A program made the position numbers and the translations under genes. A stretch of 64,000 nucleotides of DNA. Source: Dictyostelium firmibasis (lineage: Eukaryota; Evosea; Eumycetozoa; Dictyosteliales; Dictyosteliaceae). Shown here piece by piece: positions 33,774 to 57,457 of the stretch; positions within the stretch are counted from its first letter, which is position 1; every line of letters starts with the position of its first letter. The stretch spans positions 5,043,501 to 5,107,500 of the forward strand of contig CM069765.1 in assembly GCA_036169595.1 (NCBI GenBank), written 5' to 3'. Under the pieces are notes generated by a model, which was given only the letters and a program-made list of their open reading frames with translations, ran no database searches and was not told the DNA's origin.

Positions 33774-34901
33774 ATGATGATTAAAAATAGAATATGGACT
33801 TATGTGTCCATTTTTTTAATTGTATTAGTAATGTGTCTTGGTGTTGAGTCAATTAGAATGGATAGACAATACCCAATAAAGAGTGCACCACCTGAAGCAC
33901 CTTTTTCAATGGAAACTGCTTTCCAATTACTCATGGTAATATTTTTTTTTAATTAATAAATTTTTGAATTTTCTTCTTATTTTTTTTTTTTTTATTAATT
34001 TAAATTTTTAAATAATAATAAAATACAATAAAAAAAAACAATCAATTAAATAGTATTCATTTTCAACTTATTGTGAACCAGATCAAATTACAAATTGGAA
34101 TTGTCCATATTGTAATTATAATAGTAGTGTTGTACCATTATCATTGGTTCAATTAATTAATCATGACCCAACTCAAACATTCGGTTATATTGGTGTAACA
34201 GATGATAAAGAATCAAGTATGTAATAAAAGTAAATTGAAAATCAAATAATGTAGTATTAATAAAAAAAAAAAAAAAAAAAAAAATTATTATTATTATAAT
34301 TTTAGTTGTTATTACATTTAGAGGAACAAATATGGAATCATTAGAAAATTGGATTACAAATTTAAATTTTGCAAAGACAGAACCATATCCAGCATTTCCA
34401 GGAGCATTAGTACATGCAGGTTTTAATAGAGCCTATCAATCAGTTAGACCAATTGTACATCAATTATTGAATTCAACATTCCAAGCATGTCCAACTTGTA
34501 ATAAATTAATAATGGCAGGTCACTCATTAGGTGGTGCCCTTAGTGTATTGGCAGCATTAGATATTTATGAGAGTTCATTAACAACAATGCCATTGGTTTT
34601 ATATACCTATGGTTCACCAAGAATTGGTGATGTCGCTTTCGCAGAATACTTTGAATCTACCATCATGCAAAATTACATTAGAATTGTAAATGACCATGAT
34701 CTCGTACCACATTTACCAGCTTTGGCTTGGAATTTCTATCATCTCCCTCAAGAAGTTTGGTTCAATAATAAATCTGACGTCACCCAACATGTCGTTTGTG
34801 ATGAATCTGGTGAGGATCCTTCCTGTTCAGATTCAATTAAAATCGCTTTAAACATTCCTGAGCATCTTGAATATCTTGGTATAAACAAAAATCAATGTTA
34901 A
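33774..34901 (+). CDS. Secreted class 3 (alpha/beta hydrolase) lipase
   Basis: Three exons, 33774-33935, 34054-34216 and 34306-34901, give 306 residues. Class 3 lipases hydrolyse acylglycerols. The N-terminus is a signal peptide or anchor (IWTYVSIFLIVLVMCLGVES). The family markers are present: an oxyanion-hole strand VITFRGTNMESLENW, the nucleophile elbow AGHSLGG with Ser182, an acid residue in NDHDLVPHLP (Asp240 best candidate), and a late His in EHLEYLG (His295). Paired Cys residues (NCPYCNY, CPTC, CDES/PSCSD/NQC) fit disulfides in a secreted or lysosomal enzyme. Length is usual for fungal-type secreted lipases. Two ATG codons occur in a row at 33774; either could start. It may be coregulated with the divergent glycoprotein gene. 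Confidence 0.93.
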
Positions 34902-35825
34902 ATAATTTTAAAATAAATTCATATAACCGAATATCAAAAAAAAAAATTTCACCCAGCGCTGAGAAAATTCCCACACTTTTTTAAAAGGTAATTTAAAAAC
35001 AGTTTATTATAAAACCTAAAATAAAAATAAAATAAAGTACAGGAGGAGCCTTTCTAAATTTCAATTAAAAAAAAATTCACTAAAAAAAAATGTGACAGAT
35101 TGTTCTTATTTTTTATATTTTTTTTATTTTTTTTTTAAAAGGTAATTTTTTATTTACTAATTAACACGCAATATAAAAAAAATAAAAATAAAAATAAAAA
35201 AAAAAAAAAAAATAAAATAAAAAAAAAAGTTTTTATAAAAATATATTTTTCTTTTAATTAAATTATTTATCACTATTATAGCGTTCTCTTGTCGAATAAA
35301 ATTTAATTTTAATTTTTATTTATTTTTTAACAACTTTGGGTTTTTTTTTTTATTTAATGTATATTATTTTTTTTTCATACAACCTATTCATAAATATACA
35401 TAAAAATACCATTACCAGCTTTGCATAAATAACAAATCAATTTATATGAAGTTTTTTCATTGAAATAAATAACCTCCCAAATTTATAAAATCTCTGTAGT
35501 TTTTTTATTATTTATTTATTTATTTAATTTATTTTTTTTATAAAAAAAAAAAAAAAAAAAAAGTAATAAAAATCATTTTAAACCTTTAAAAAAAAAAAAC
35601 TTTTATTTATTTTCTATTGAAGTTAATCTATCTATCTTAAATTATTTACACATAAAATTTGTAATATTACATTTACTTTTTTTGTTATTATTCAATTATT
35701 TTAAAAAAAATTAATTTGTAAAAAAAATTATTTAGTAATAAAAAAAAAAAATTAGTATTAAATGTGTATTATTATTATTTTAAAATCCAAATCATAAAAA
35801 AAAAAAATCACAATAAATAATAACA
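34902..35825. other. Spacer lipase / NT-C2-DIL gene
   Basis: About 920 bases of A/T-rich spacer with homopolymer runs. A small mixed-composition island near 34950-35050 has no recognisable feature. Confidence 0.6.
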
Positions 35826-38800
35826 ATGCCTTTAAAAATATTTAATAAAAAAGGAGGCAATAACCAATATACAGTTAAATTAAAAGTTGATTTAATTTCA
35901 AATGTATCCTATGCCTATCCAAAGGATACCGAGTTTGAAATTGAATGGAAACGTGGTGTACACAGAGGTGTTTTACCAAATGTGTATATGCAAAGTGATG
36001 GTGATATTAAACCGTCAACTCAGTTTTTAATACCATGTCAATTTTTAAAGCAAAAATCGGAACAGGGCGGCGAAGAATTTGCCCCAAAAAGTTTAATTAT
36101 TAATTTAAGAAAAGTATATAGTATATTTTTTCCTAAAAAAAAACATTCAAATAAAAATCTAAAAAGGTATTAATAATTGTTTTTAAAATAGGTTGAATCA
36201 AAAAAGAAAACAATTAAAATTTCAACTCTTCAGGTTGATTTATCTCATATGGCAAATAAACCCGATTCAGAAAAAGAAAAACAATATTCTTCAACGATGA
36301 AAGGAATTGCCGATCAAGAATTTAAGCCATATGTAAATATATTATTTTATTTTTATAAAAATTCCTTTTTTATATAATATTAAAATTTTTTATTTTATAA
36401 AGATTGAATTTACAACATGTGTATATAAAGGATTATTAAGTCCCGAAGACTTTGAAGACAAAAGTATATTTATAGCACCAATTAATGTTTCTCCTCCTAT
36501 TGATGATACTTCGATTAGTCACTCATTATATTCCGAAGGTAGAAGAAATTCAGTATCAAGTGTTTCTAGTGAAGTTTCAGAGTATTCAAATATCCAAGAA
36601 ACATCTTCATCAACTGGTCATAGAAACAATCACAATGGAAAAGGTCATAAAAGAAGCAATAGTAGTGGTAGCAATAGTAGTAATGGGAGTGGCGGAAGTC
36701 AAAATAAGATATCCCCAACTTCTAAACATAAAAGGTCAACAAGCGATCCATTCGAATTTAATTTTGAATCATCAACTCCTGTTTCGTTTTCAAGAAGAAG
36801 TTTAAGAAACTCCACTACACTAGATGAAGATCCTTTAAATAGTCCCTCAGAGCAACCAATATTTTCGTCCGATGAAGATATTAAAGATAATAATAATGCC
36901 TCTCCACCATCATTTTCAAGTCGTTCAATTTCACCAACTAATTCACTTCAATCTTTAGAGACATTCGATAAAGATGTTGAACAACCGGCATTATCTGAAA
37001 CTCCAACAAAGAGTAAAAAGAAAATTTTTTCATTCTCAAGTAAAAAGAAATTAAAAACCTCACCACAAAGTCAACAAAGAAAAAATAGTAAACCAGAAAA
37101 CTTAAATGTTTCTAAAATTAAGGGTGATGAAGTTTGTACCGATGAATTATCCTCTGGTAGTGAAACAGGTTCTCCAAAGCCAGGTAGATGGAAGAGAAGA
37201 CATTCAACCCCAAACATTGGATTCTTTTCAATCAAATCATTTAAAGACAAGGAAAAACAAAAGGAAAAAGAAAAAGAAAAAGAAAAAGAAAAAAAACTTC
37301 AATCTGATTTTTATAATACAAACCAAACACTTGACAATTTAACTATTAACGAAACCAATGAAAATGAATTCGAAGGACATCACCATCATAGTAATGGCTT
37401 AGACAACAACAACAACAACAACAACATCGATGTTACCAATAAAAACCATAAAAAATCAAAGAATAAAAAAGATTCTATTGATTCCAATTCTTCGACATCC
37501 CCAACAAATAAACAACAAGAAAAAGTTAAAGATAGAAAAAATTCAAAGGATAAGAATTTTATAAACAAATTAACAACCTCTTTAAATCCAAATAGCCACG
37601 CCAATAACAACAATAATAACAGAGACGGAAGCGATTCAAAAGATACACTACAATCATCATTAGTACCTAGACATTTAGATGAAAAGTTGAAATTTTTAAT
37701 TGATGATATGATTGTATCAAAGAGACCCGAATATGTTGGAAACATTCCTATCTCGGCTATTGCAATTTATAAATGTATCTTTGAATGGAAAGAACTATCA
37801 CCAAACAATAACAAATGCTTAACTCAAATGATTGAAACATTAGATCTAATGATAAAGAAAAAAAATATTGGTAAAGAAAAATCATTCTATTGGCTTTCTA
37901 ATTCATTTACATTGGGTTTCTTGTTAGAAAAATCATTCGAAAATTTAAGATTACCACGTTCAGATTTAAATAATTCACCAAGTATCACTTTTTCCAATAA
38001 TAATGAAAATCAAAATCTTCGCCTATTAATTGGTTTGGTACAAGGATATCAAAGATCATTTTGGTCATTGTATTGGGAGAGTGTTAAATTGGAACTTTCC
38101 AAGGTAATGGATAGATTAACTGAACAACTTAGGGTAAAAGAATTTGAAACCACTCCAATCTTTTTAAATTTCCTTTTATCAACATTAGAATTTTTAGAAA
38201 AAAGGTTACCTTTTCAATCTGTTTGGCCAAATATTTTTAAACAGATATTTTTTTACGTTTCTGGTTATTTGGTAAATAAATTTTTAACCGACAATTCATT
38301 AGCCACAACTAATAATGCTGTAAATACAAAATTATTCATTTCATCATTATCTCAATGGTTTCAAGAAAACAAAGAATTAAATTACTTTTACTATTTCAAG
38401 TAATGTATTAACTTTTATTAGAATTTTAATTTTATTGAAAAAAAAAAAAATACTATTAAATCATTTTATTAATACATCTTTTTTTTCAAATTTTATTTTG
38501 TTGCTGTCTCATGGTACTACCTCGAAATAGAATGGAAATGAGTACCCTTATTCAAATTCTAGATGTTTTAGTAATTGATAAAGATTCATTAAAAGAAGAA
38601 TCAGTTAGAAAAGAAATTTGCCCATCTTTAACAACAACCCAATTAGCTATAGTTTTGTGCAGATTCAACCCAGAAAACTCATCAGAGGAAGTCGATCCTG
38701 GTGTAATAAAATACTTACAAGATGAAGGAATTAGAAAACACGATATTCAAAACATTACAACCAATTTAGATAAAATCTATGAATTACCGGATAAACCAGA

Positions 38801-38903
38801 ACCCTCTAGAAGTATTATCGATACAAAAATACCATCCAATATATTCCCCCAATCAAACCAAAAACTCTTTAAATTTTTAACAAAACCAACTACAATTTAT
38901 TAA
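35826..38903 (+). CDS. NT-C2 and DIL domain protein (myosin-V tail-like)
   Basis: Four exons, 35826-36113, 36192-36332, 36403-38399 and 38531-38903, join in frame to 932 residues. The N-terminal 165 residues look like an NT-C2 domain (NQYTVKLKVDLISN, then EFEIEWKRG and LIINLRK strands), a lipid- or partner-binding C2 variant. A disordered middle holds many Ser, Lys/Glu repeats and basic RRHSTP and RRNS sites that fit kinase targets. From about residue 570 the sequence resembles a dilute (DIL) domain, the cargo-binding part of class V myosins: helices with NIPISAIAIYKCIFEWKEL, FYWLSNSFTLGFLL and FFYVSGYLV, then a C-terminal LTTTQLAIVLCRFNPEN. No motor domain is present. The last join (FYYFK/MEMSTLIQ) puts the end of the DIL domain in the fourth exon. 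A vesicle or actin adaptor role is inferred from the domains. Confidence 0.85.
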
Positions 38904-39052
38904 AAAATAATTTCCACTAAAAAAAATTAATAAATAAAAATTTATTAAATCCACTCCTTGTTTTTAAACTCGAAATTATAAAGTGTACACTTTTTGAAAT
39001 TTTAAGTAAAAGGAAAAAAGTGATATATAAAAAATTAAAAATAATAAAAACT

Positions 39053-40770
39053 TTATTTATTCTTTTCTTCCTCCACACCATCCTCCAAAAGTTTTTCTTG
39101 AATTTCTTCTTGCTTTTGTTCTTTTTCTTGTTGAATTTCCTCTTTCTCTTGAATATCCTTTAACCCATCACATACTTGAGTCTCTCTTTCTTCCTCCTCC
39201 TCCTCTTCCTCCTCGGATGTATGTTGATTACTATCGATGTTATTATTTTCAATGATGTTACCATCATTATTATCAGAGTCGTCTTTTACGAGTTGAGAAG
39301 ATATGTCCCCAATCAAATAAAGTCCGGAATCGGCACTATCATCACCATCGTAGGTGGAAGGTGATGAGGAGATATTTGAGGACTTTGGAGATTGTGAAGG
39401 GTTTGGTGGAATTGGTATTATACTTTTATCTAAGGCACCTTTTACTTTTAAGAATATTATATTTGCAACTAAAATCGAAATCATCCATAATGGGAATAAT
39501 AAAAAATAAGTATTTAAACCACTAAATAACCCTTTAATACCCTTTCTACTTATTATGTTTTTAATTGTTTTAAATAAACCTATATTTCTAATATTTAATC
39601 TAACTTTTACGACTAATTTTTTAAATAAAAAAATAATAATAAAATAAAATTAATACTTTAAAAAGAAAAAAAAAAAAAAAACTTTAATTAATAAATAAAT
39701 ACCTGTTAGGATGTAATCTAATAAAATCTTAGCACCCAATAATGCAATTTGAAGTGGTGACTTTTCAGATTGTTGTTGACTATTTTGGTATTGTTGATTG
39801 TGAGGATATTGATTATTTTTACTTTTTAATATATTATCTAATTTTGAATAAACTATTTCTAGTAATGATTTTAACACAACAACTTCCCAACCCTAAATTA
39901 AATATATATCATTGTTAATATATGATTATTAAAGAGATAAAAACTATTTAAATTTATACATACAGTATATAATGCCCTAATTCCTTCATTCTTACAAACT
40001 CCACTAAAAGTGCAATCATTTAAATTATTACGAGTATTATTTGATCTATAAAATTTATGAACGATGAGACGGGTCATAATTACATCCAAAGGCAAGGTTA
40101 GAGCATATTTAAGTAATGATAGCGAACCACTAACCAATTGGATAGTGTTTTTTGATAGACGAGATTTGCCATGTTTATGATTATGTTTTAAATTGGTTTG
40201 AAAGTTATTAAAGGATCTCTGTATAAAATTTATGAGGATGGTGATCATATTATGTACAATGTAAACCATACCGCCATCATAGATATGAACTCCTTTCTGT
40301 CTTAAAAGATTGATCAATGATGTTGATACAGGTGTTGGTAAATTCTCTACGAACGAAGAGGTCGTTATATTATATGTGAATGAATGAATTGGTGGCAAAG
40401 ATAATGTCGATGACAATGGTAATTGTATATATGGTGATACTGAGTTCTGTAGTGAGCTTGGTGACAATGGTTGTTGGGGTGTTGGTTGTGACTGTATAAA
40501 GGTAGTCAATGCATGAATAGGAAATTCTATTGGAAAAAATAATAATTTACTACATGCCAATGATCCCCACTGCAAAATGAAATCGAACATTGTCTCATGC
40601 TCTTGTTGTTTCTTTAAATTCTTTATATTATCTCTCTGTTGTTTTTGTTGGGCCCTTAATATCTCTTTTTGTCTATTTATATTATTATTTATACTATCTA
40701 TACCAATATTATTTGAAGTAGTAGTATTGTTTTTATTACTACGGTCACTATTTTTTGACTGTTTGTCCAT
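39053..40770 (-). CDS. Mitochondrial-carrier-like protein (SLC25A46/Ugo1-like)
   Basis: Three exons, 40770-39964, 39892-39703 and 39612-39053, give 518 residues. A carrier-type signature Pro-x-Asp-x4-Arg appears as LPLDVIMTRL, followed by FSGVCKNEGIRALYTGWEVVVLKS, the usual post-helix loop and next helix. The first repeat has LFFPIEFPIHALTTF, where the charged signature residues are degenerate. A third repeat is recognisable from TIKNIISRKGIKGLFSGLNT and a membrane helix. Degenerate signatures are typical of outer-membrane carrier relatives such as SLC25A46 and Ugo1 rather than inner-membrane transporters. The N-terminus is Asn/Gln/Lys-rich and the last 110 residues are a Glu/Gln-rich acidic tail unlike standard carriers. 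Family membership is well supported; the subfamily is inferred. Confidence 0.8.
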
Positions 40771-41038
40771 TATTTCTTTTTTTTTTTTTCACTCCCAACA
40801 GAACATAAAAAAAAAATTTAAAAAAAAATTTTGAAAAATTAAAAAATGAAATTGATTTTCTGTCATTTCAGAAATAAAATAAAAAAATAAAAAAAATAAA
40901 AAATAAAAATAAATTAAAAATAAAAAAATAATATATATTTTTGTAATTTTTTTTTTTTTTTTTTTTGTTATATTATTTATTCTTCCTATTATTATTTTTT
41001 ATTATTATTTTTTTTTTTTTTTAATGTTTTTTAAATAT

Positions 41039-41572
41039 TTATTCATTATCGCTATCTTCTTCATCAACAACAGTATCGACACCTATAATAATAAAATGGT
41101 TAGCCAAATGTTTAAACAAAATTAAAACGATAATAATAATAAAATTATCTCCTAAATAAAAAAACATACTTGTATCAACAGTTGGAGTTAATAATTTACG
41201 ACATTCAACGTCATTAGCTAATTGAAGAGCAGTACGACCATCACTATTTTTAAGATTGGTATTAGCTTTACCATCGATGACCAAAGCACGGACAGCGTCT
41301 AAATTATTTTTAAATGCGGCTTTATGAAGTGGAGTATCTAATGAACTTGATTGGACAACGTTAACGTTTGCCTTTAATCTAATTAAAACCTTTATGACAT
41401 CTGCATGATTATTCTTTGCTGCCCAATGTAATGATGTTTCACCAATTGAATCTGTGCAATTAATATCAACTTTATTCTCTGTATCTAAAACAAACTCCTC
41501 AACACTCTCTTCTTCACCTCTTTTAGCAGCATTAATTAATCTTTGGTTAATAAAATATTGATCATCATCCAT
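41039..41572 (-). CDS. Small ankyrin-repeat protein
   Basis: Two exons, 41572-41170 and 41082-41039, give 148 residues with about three to four ankyrin repeats (GETSLHWAAKNNHADVIKVL, DTPLHKAAFKNNLDAVRAL, GRTALQLA) and an acidic C-terminus DEEDSDNE. The 87-base intron (donor GTATGT, acceptor TATAG) is a multiple of three and contains no stop, so the unspliced frame is also open and would give 177 residues with a hydrophobic insert. Ankyrin repeats mediate protein binding; no partner can be deduced. It is short and compact like myotrophin or proteasome-assembly ankyrin proteins. Confidence 0.88.
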   Translation of the reverse strand: MDDDQYFINQRLINAAKRGEEESVEEFVLDTENKVDINCTDSIGETSLHWAAKNNHADVIKVLIRLKANVNVVQSSSLDTPLHKAAFKNNLDAVRALVIDGKANTNLKNSDGRTALQLANDVECRKLLTPTVDTSMFFYLGDNFIIIIVLILFKHLANHFIIIGVDTVVDEEDSDNE

Positions 41573-42390
41573 TTTAGCTATATATATTATTTTATATAAT
41601 TATTTTATATATTAATTTTTCTATTTATATTTTTCTTTTAAAGATTTTTTTTTTATTTTTTTTTTTCTAATGTACAAATAAATAAATAATTAGAGAATAA
41701 GGTGATTTTTAAATCAAAAAAAAAAAAAAAAAAATTATTGATAAGATTTTTTTTTTTTTTTTTTGATTTTTTTTTTTTTTTTTTTTTTTTATTCATGATG
41801 GGTTTAATTATAATAATTTGAAAAATGGTGTTGAAAAAAAAATTTTAAAAAAAATATATTTTCTCTATTTTTATATAAATAATAAAAAAAAGTACATGAT
41901 TTTAGAAATAATTAGAAATTTTTTTTGGATACAGATTTTGAGAATAAATATTATGTTTTTTTTTTTATTATAATTTTTTTTATTTTCCCCTCAATTTTAA
42001 ATTCAATTTTTTTTTTTTTTTTTTTTTTTTTTATATTAAAATCTAAAATAAAGAAATAAATCGTTTTTTTTTTTTTATTTTTTTATTTTTTTATTTTATT
42101 TTTTTATTTATGTTATTTTAAAATAAATAAAAATAAAGAAAAATAAAAAATAATAATTAAAAAAAAAAAAGGTGTATGTATAATGTGAAGTTAATTTTTT
42201 TTAAATTTTTTTAATTTTTTTTTAATTTTTTTGAAATTTTCGAAAAAAAAAAATTTCTGAAGTTTTTCAAAAAAAAAGAGATAAAACGCGTTATCAAGTA
42301 TCCTTTATCTGAATCTATCATCATCGATTAACCCAATCTGTAATAGTTTTAAAAGAACAAAGAAAACACGATAGAGCGTATACATAAAAT
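41573..42390. other. Divergent promoter spacer, ankyrin gene / eIF3k
   Basis: About 820 bases between divergent genes. Mostly homopolymer A/T; a mixed-composition stretch at 42275-42390 directly precedes eIF3k and contains a near-palindrome. Confidence 0.6.
42280..42295. promoter_or_regulatory. Near-palindrome GATAA..ACGCGT..TTATC upstream of eIF3k
   Basis: GATAAAACGCGTTATC lies about 95 bases before the eIF3k start. It contains ACGCGT flanked by inverted GATAA/TTATC. GC-containing palindromes are rare in this spacer, so it may be a promoter element. This is pattern evidence only. Confidence 0.3.
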
Positions 42391-43196
42391 ATGGAGAACG
42401 ATCAAGAACAACCACAACAAGAGATGGAGCAAGAACAAGTCGATATTGAGTTAAGTTCACTCCAAGGTCAAGAGAGAATTGAATATATTAACACATTAAT
42501 CGCCGATAGTTACAATATTGCAATTGCAAAAAAACTTGAAGAATTTTTAGATATTCAAATCAATGAAAATATATATTTATTCCAAGCAAATTCAACACTT
42601 CTTAAATTATATCAATTTAATCCAACCCACTTAAACAAAGATTCAATTGCCAAAATGTTAGCAAAGGCATTGATGAATTTCCCATGTAATGACTTTTTAT
42701 TCCTCTCCTATATGATTCCATCGATCATTCAAAAGGAGGAACCATTGTTAAAACTCTTCATCCTCAACAACTTTTTAGAGACCTGTAAATTTAAAGAAGC
42801 TTGGAGCCACATCAACAGTCATTCATTCTTTTCAGAGATTCCAAGTTTCATCGATAACATTAGAAACTTCATCTCTGGTGTACTCTCTATCACCTACCAA
42901 AATATTTCAATCACCATGTTGGGTGAACTTTTAAATTTATCTGATCGTACTCAACTCGTAGAATACATCCAATCAAAACAACCAACTTGGAAAATCTCTG
43001 ATTCAACAGTTTCTTTACAATCTGATAATTCAAAACAAAAGAAAGCTGATACTTTTACTTTTGATCGTAATGTTTTTTTTTTTCTCTTTTCCTCTTTTTT
43101 TTAAATAATTAATATTTTTGATTTTATAAATATTAACTTATTTTTTTTATTAAATTTTTAGAACTTTCAAGAATCCTTCCAACTTTTATTAAATAA
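42391..43196 (+). CDS. eif3K: Translation initiation factor eIF3 subunit K
   Basis: Two exons, 42391-43066 and 43162-43196, give 236 residues (human eIF3k has 218). The protein belongs to the non-PCI-core subunits of the eIF3 complex that binds the 40S ribosomal subunit. Diagnostic stretches include NIYLFQANSTLLKLYQFNP, the ALMNFPCNDFLF segment, EEPLLKLFILNNFLETCKF and FISGVLSITYQNIS, which align with human eIF3k in order and spacing. The second exon is only 35 bases and supplies the conserved end FDQLSRILPTFIK; without splicing, the frame runs into intron T-tract. An extra Gln/Glu-rich N-terminus of about 25 residues is specific to this protein. Confidence 0.95.
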
Positions 43197-43747
43197 ATAT
43201 TTTAAAAATTCAAATGGTAATAATATAATAATAATAATAAAAAAAAAAAAAAAAAAAAAAAAAACCAAACAATTGACGTAATATATTATTAGAGGAGAAA
43301 TAAAAAAAAAAAAAAAAAAAAGAAAAAATATTTAATTATAGATTTTTTTTTTAAAAAAAAAAAAAGAGAAAATATTCACTGTGTTTTTATTATATTTATA
43401 GAATACAACTTGAAGAATATTTTATTTTCATAATAATTTTTTTTTTTTTTTTATTTATTCTAATTGTTTTTGGTATTAAATATTATTGATTGAAACAATT
43501 TTTAATATATTATATTTGGTCTTATTAAAATAATTTTATAGTTATTATTTGTATTGTTTATTTTTATTCAAATTAAATATATTAGTTCACCACATTTTTT
43601 TTTATTTGAAATACACATCTGGTACCATGGTGTAAAAATGTTAAAACGTTTTTTTAAAAAAAATTTTTTTTTTCGGTGCACAATATTTTTTTATTTTATT
43701 TTTTATTTTAACATTTTTACCCTTAACATTTCCACTCCTTTTTCAAA
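43197..43747. other. Spacer eIF3k / C2H2 region
   Basis: 550 bases of A/T-rich spacer. It marks the change from conserved housekeeping genes to the accessory region and contains a perfect 15-bp inverted repeat near its right end. Confidence 0.6.
43632..43720. repeat. Perfect 15-bp inverted repeat with 59-base spacer
   Basis: GTAAAAATGTTAAAA at 43632-43646 is exactly complementary to TTTTAACATTTTTAC at 43706-43720. It ends 27 bases before the zinc-finger frame. It could be the remains of a small inverted-repeat element or a hairpin-forming regulatory site. Confidence 0.5.
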
Positions 43748-44212
43748 ATGGTATTTATATGTGGACATCTTGGATGCCGAAAACTATGCAAAAAAAAAAG
43801 AGACTTGATTAGACATGAAACTAAAGTCCCCCATTACTGTCGCGAACCACTTGGATGCACTTATGGAAAGCACCTTAAAAGAATGACTGATTTCGTTTGC
43901 GATCAATGCCATCAACCATACAGCACAAAACAAAGATTGTTATCACATGTTAAAGCCAAGCATTCAATCATACCTCAACCAGCTATTGAAAATAATTATG
44001 AAGAAGCACAAACAGTCTTGAATTCTATGCTAAACGATATACAAAAGGAACAGCTATCAAAACTGATACCATCATTAGATTCTACAAATATTAGTGAAAT
44101 CACTAAAATATTAGAGACAAACAAAGAAATACATTCGATTGGGGACCCAGATAACGAAAAGAATGCTATGGTTGTTGGATCAATCCAATTGTGGAAGCTA
44201 CCAAAATGCTAA
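43748..44212 (+). CDS. C2H2 zinc-finger protein frame, possibly decaying
   Basis: A frame of 154 residues with two good C2H2 fingers. The first is Cys-x4-Cys-x12-His-x5-His (CGHLGC ... RHETKVPH). The second is Cys-x2-Cys-x12-His-x4-His (CDQC ... SHVKAKH). Extra Cys residues lie between them. A helical segment with NDIQKEQLSKLIPS follows. The last twenty or so codons look less coding-like than sequence in a neighbouring frame, so the gene's 3' end is probably damaged or spliced differently. DNA or RNA binding is inferred from the fingers. The family could not be placed. Confidence 0.55.
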   Translation: MVFICGHLGCRKLCKKKRDLIRHETKVPHYCREPLGCTYGKHLKRMTDFVCDQCHQPYSTKQRLLSHVKAKHSIIPQPAIENNYEEAQTVLNSMLNDIQKEQLSKLIPSLDSTNISEITKILETNKEIHSIGDPDNEKNAMVVGSIQLWKLPKC

Positions 44213-44702
44213 CTGAGCACCTTGAGAGAAATCCAATTGTAAATTTCTAAAATTACCTTTGATTTTATTTTAAAATTTTTAAATATTATTATTATTTTGA
44301 AAAAAAAGAATTAACACCAAAACTTTATGCTTACAGGGAAAAAAAACAAAGAAGTATTTTTTTAAATTTACCATGGATTCTGCAGGAGGTAACGGCCACT
44401 ATTTAGTTACCGCAATAATTGAGATAATAGATGACGTCAAACCTATCCGAAATCAAATCCCCTTATTATATCTTACCATGAATTTAGGGTTAAATTGGCA
44501 CCAATTGTTGATTTGATCAACACCTATCCAGACTTCCCCAATTTTAAAGTTAAAAAATTTTTTTAAAAAAAAAAGCCAACAAAATATTTAAAAAAATAAA
44601 TTTTTTTTTTTTTGATAAATAAATTAAAAATGAGTGCATTGCATAATCTATAAATTTCCATCTTCACATTTCTTCATTAATTTTCAACAAAAAACAAAAC
44701 AA

Positions 44703-44740
<38 letters not shown>

Positions 44741-45172
44741 ATCATTTTTATATATTTTTAAATAAAAATAACATTACAATTAATAAAAAATTAACTTTTA
44801 ATATATTTTTATTACCATAATTTAAATCAATAAAGGGCATTCGAACACGGTTCAAAAAAAGATAATTTAGTTGACCTTTTTAATAAACAGGAGACAGGAA
44901 ATGTTGTTGTAAACATGTTTACCTTTCAAATTTGTAATGAATTTATGGTAATTTTCTGAACACAAAGGTGGTTTTGCATCGATTTAAATAATAAAAAAAA
45001 TAGTGAAAAAAAAAAAAAAACTTGCTTTGTTTTTTCATAAAAAACTAAGTTTAAATTATTTCAAGTTTTTTTTTTTTTTTTTTTTTTTAAAACCAAAACC
45101 CACATTTTTTATTTATTTTATTTTTATTCATGACGCATATCGATGCAAAGAACATTTTGATGTGAAGGTATT
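44213..45172 (+). pseudogene. Decayed coding remnants downstream of the C2H2 frame
   Basis: Several short stretches here have coding-quality composition and protein-like sequence, separated by A/T filler and broken in several places: 44220-44255, 44360-44570, 44840-44960 and 45125-45165. Examples are LAPIVDLINTYP near 44500 and DAYRCKEHF near 45135. They lie in the same orientation as the zinc-finger frame and may be what is left of its 3' exons, or of another gene or element. I do not recognise the protein. Nothing suggests it still makes a product. Confidence 0.45.
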
Positions 45173-45241
45173 ATATATATATTGAGAAAAAAAAAAAACA
45201 TAAAAAAAAAATAAAAATATCCTAATATTAAAATAAAATAA

Positions 45242-57368
<12,127 letters not shown>

Positions 57369-57457
57369 AATAAATTAAAATAAAATGATTTCTATTAAAT
57401 ATAAAAAAAAAAAAAATTGACAATAATTTAGATTTTTATTTTTCTTTTCCCCAAATA

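Noticed and set aside
45003-45185. Independent 60-residue gene before the SecA-like gene
   Set aside because: Most of it is homopolymer-derived; only the last dozen codons look like coding, and they fit the decayed remnants in this region.
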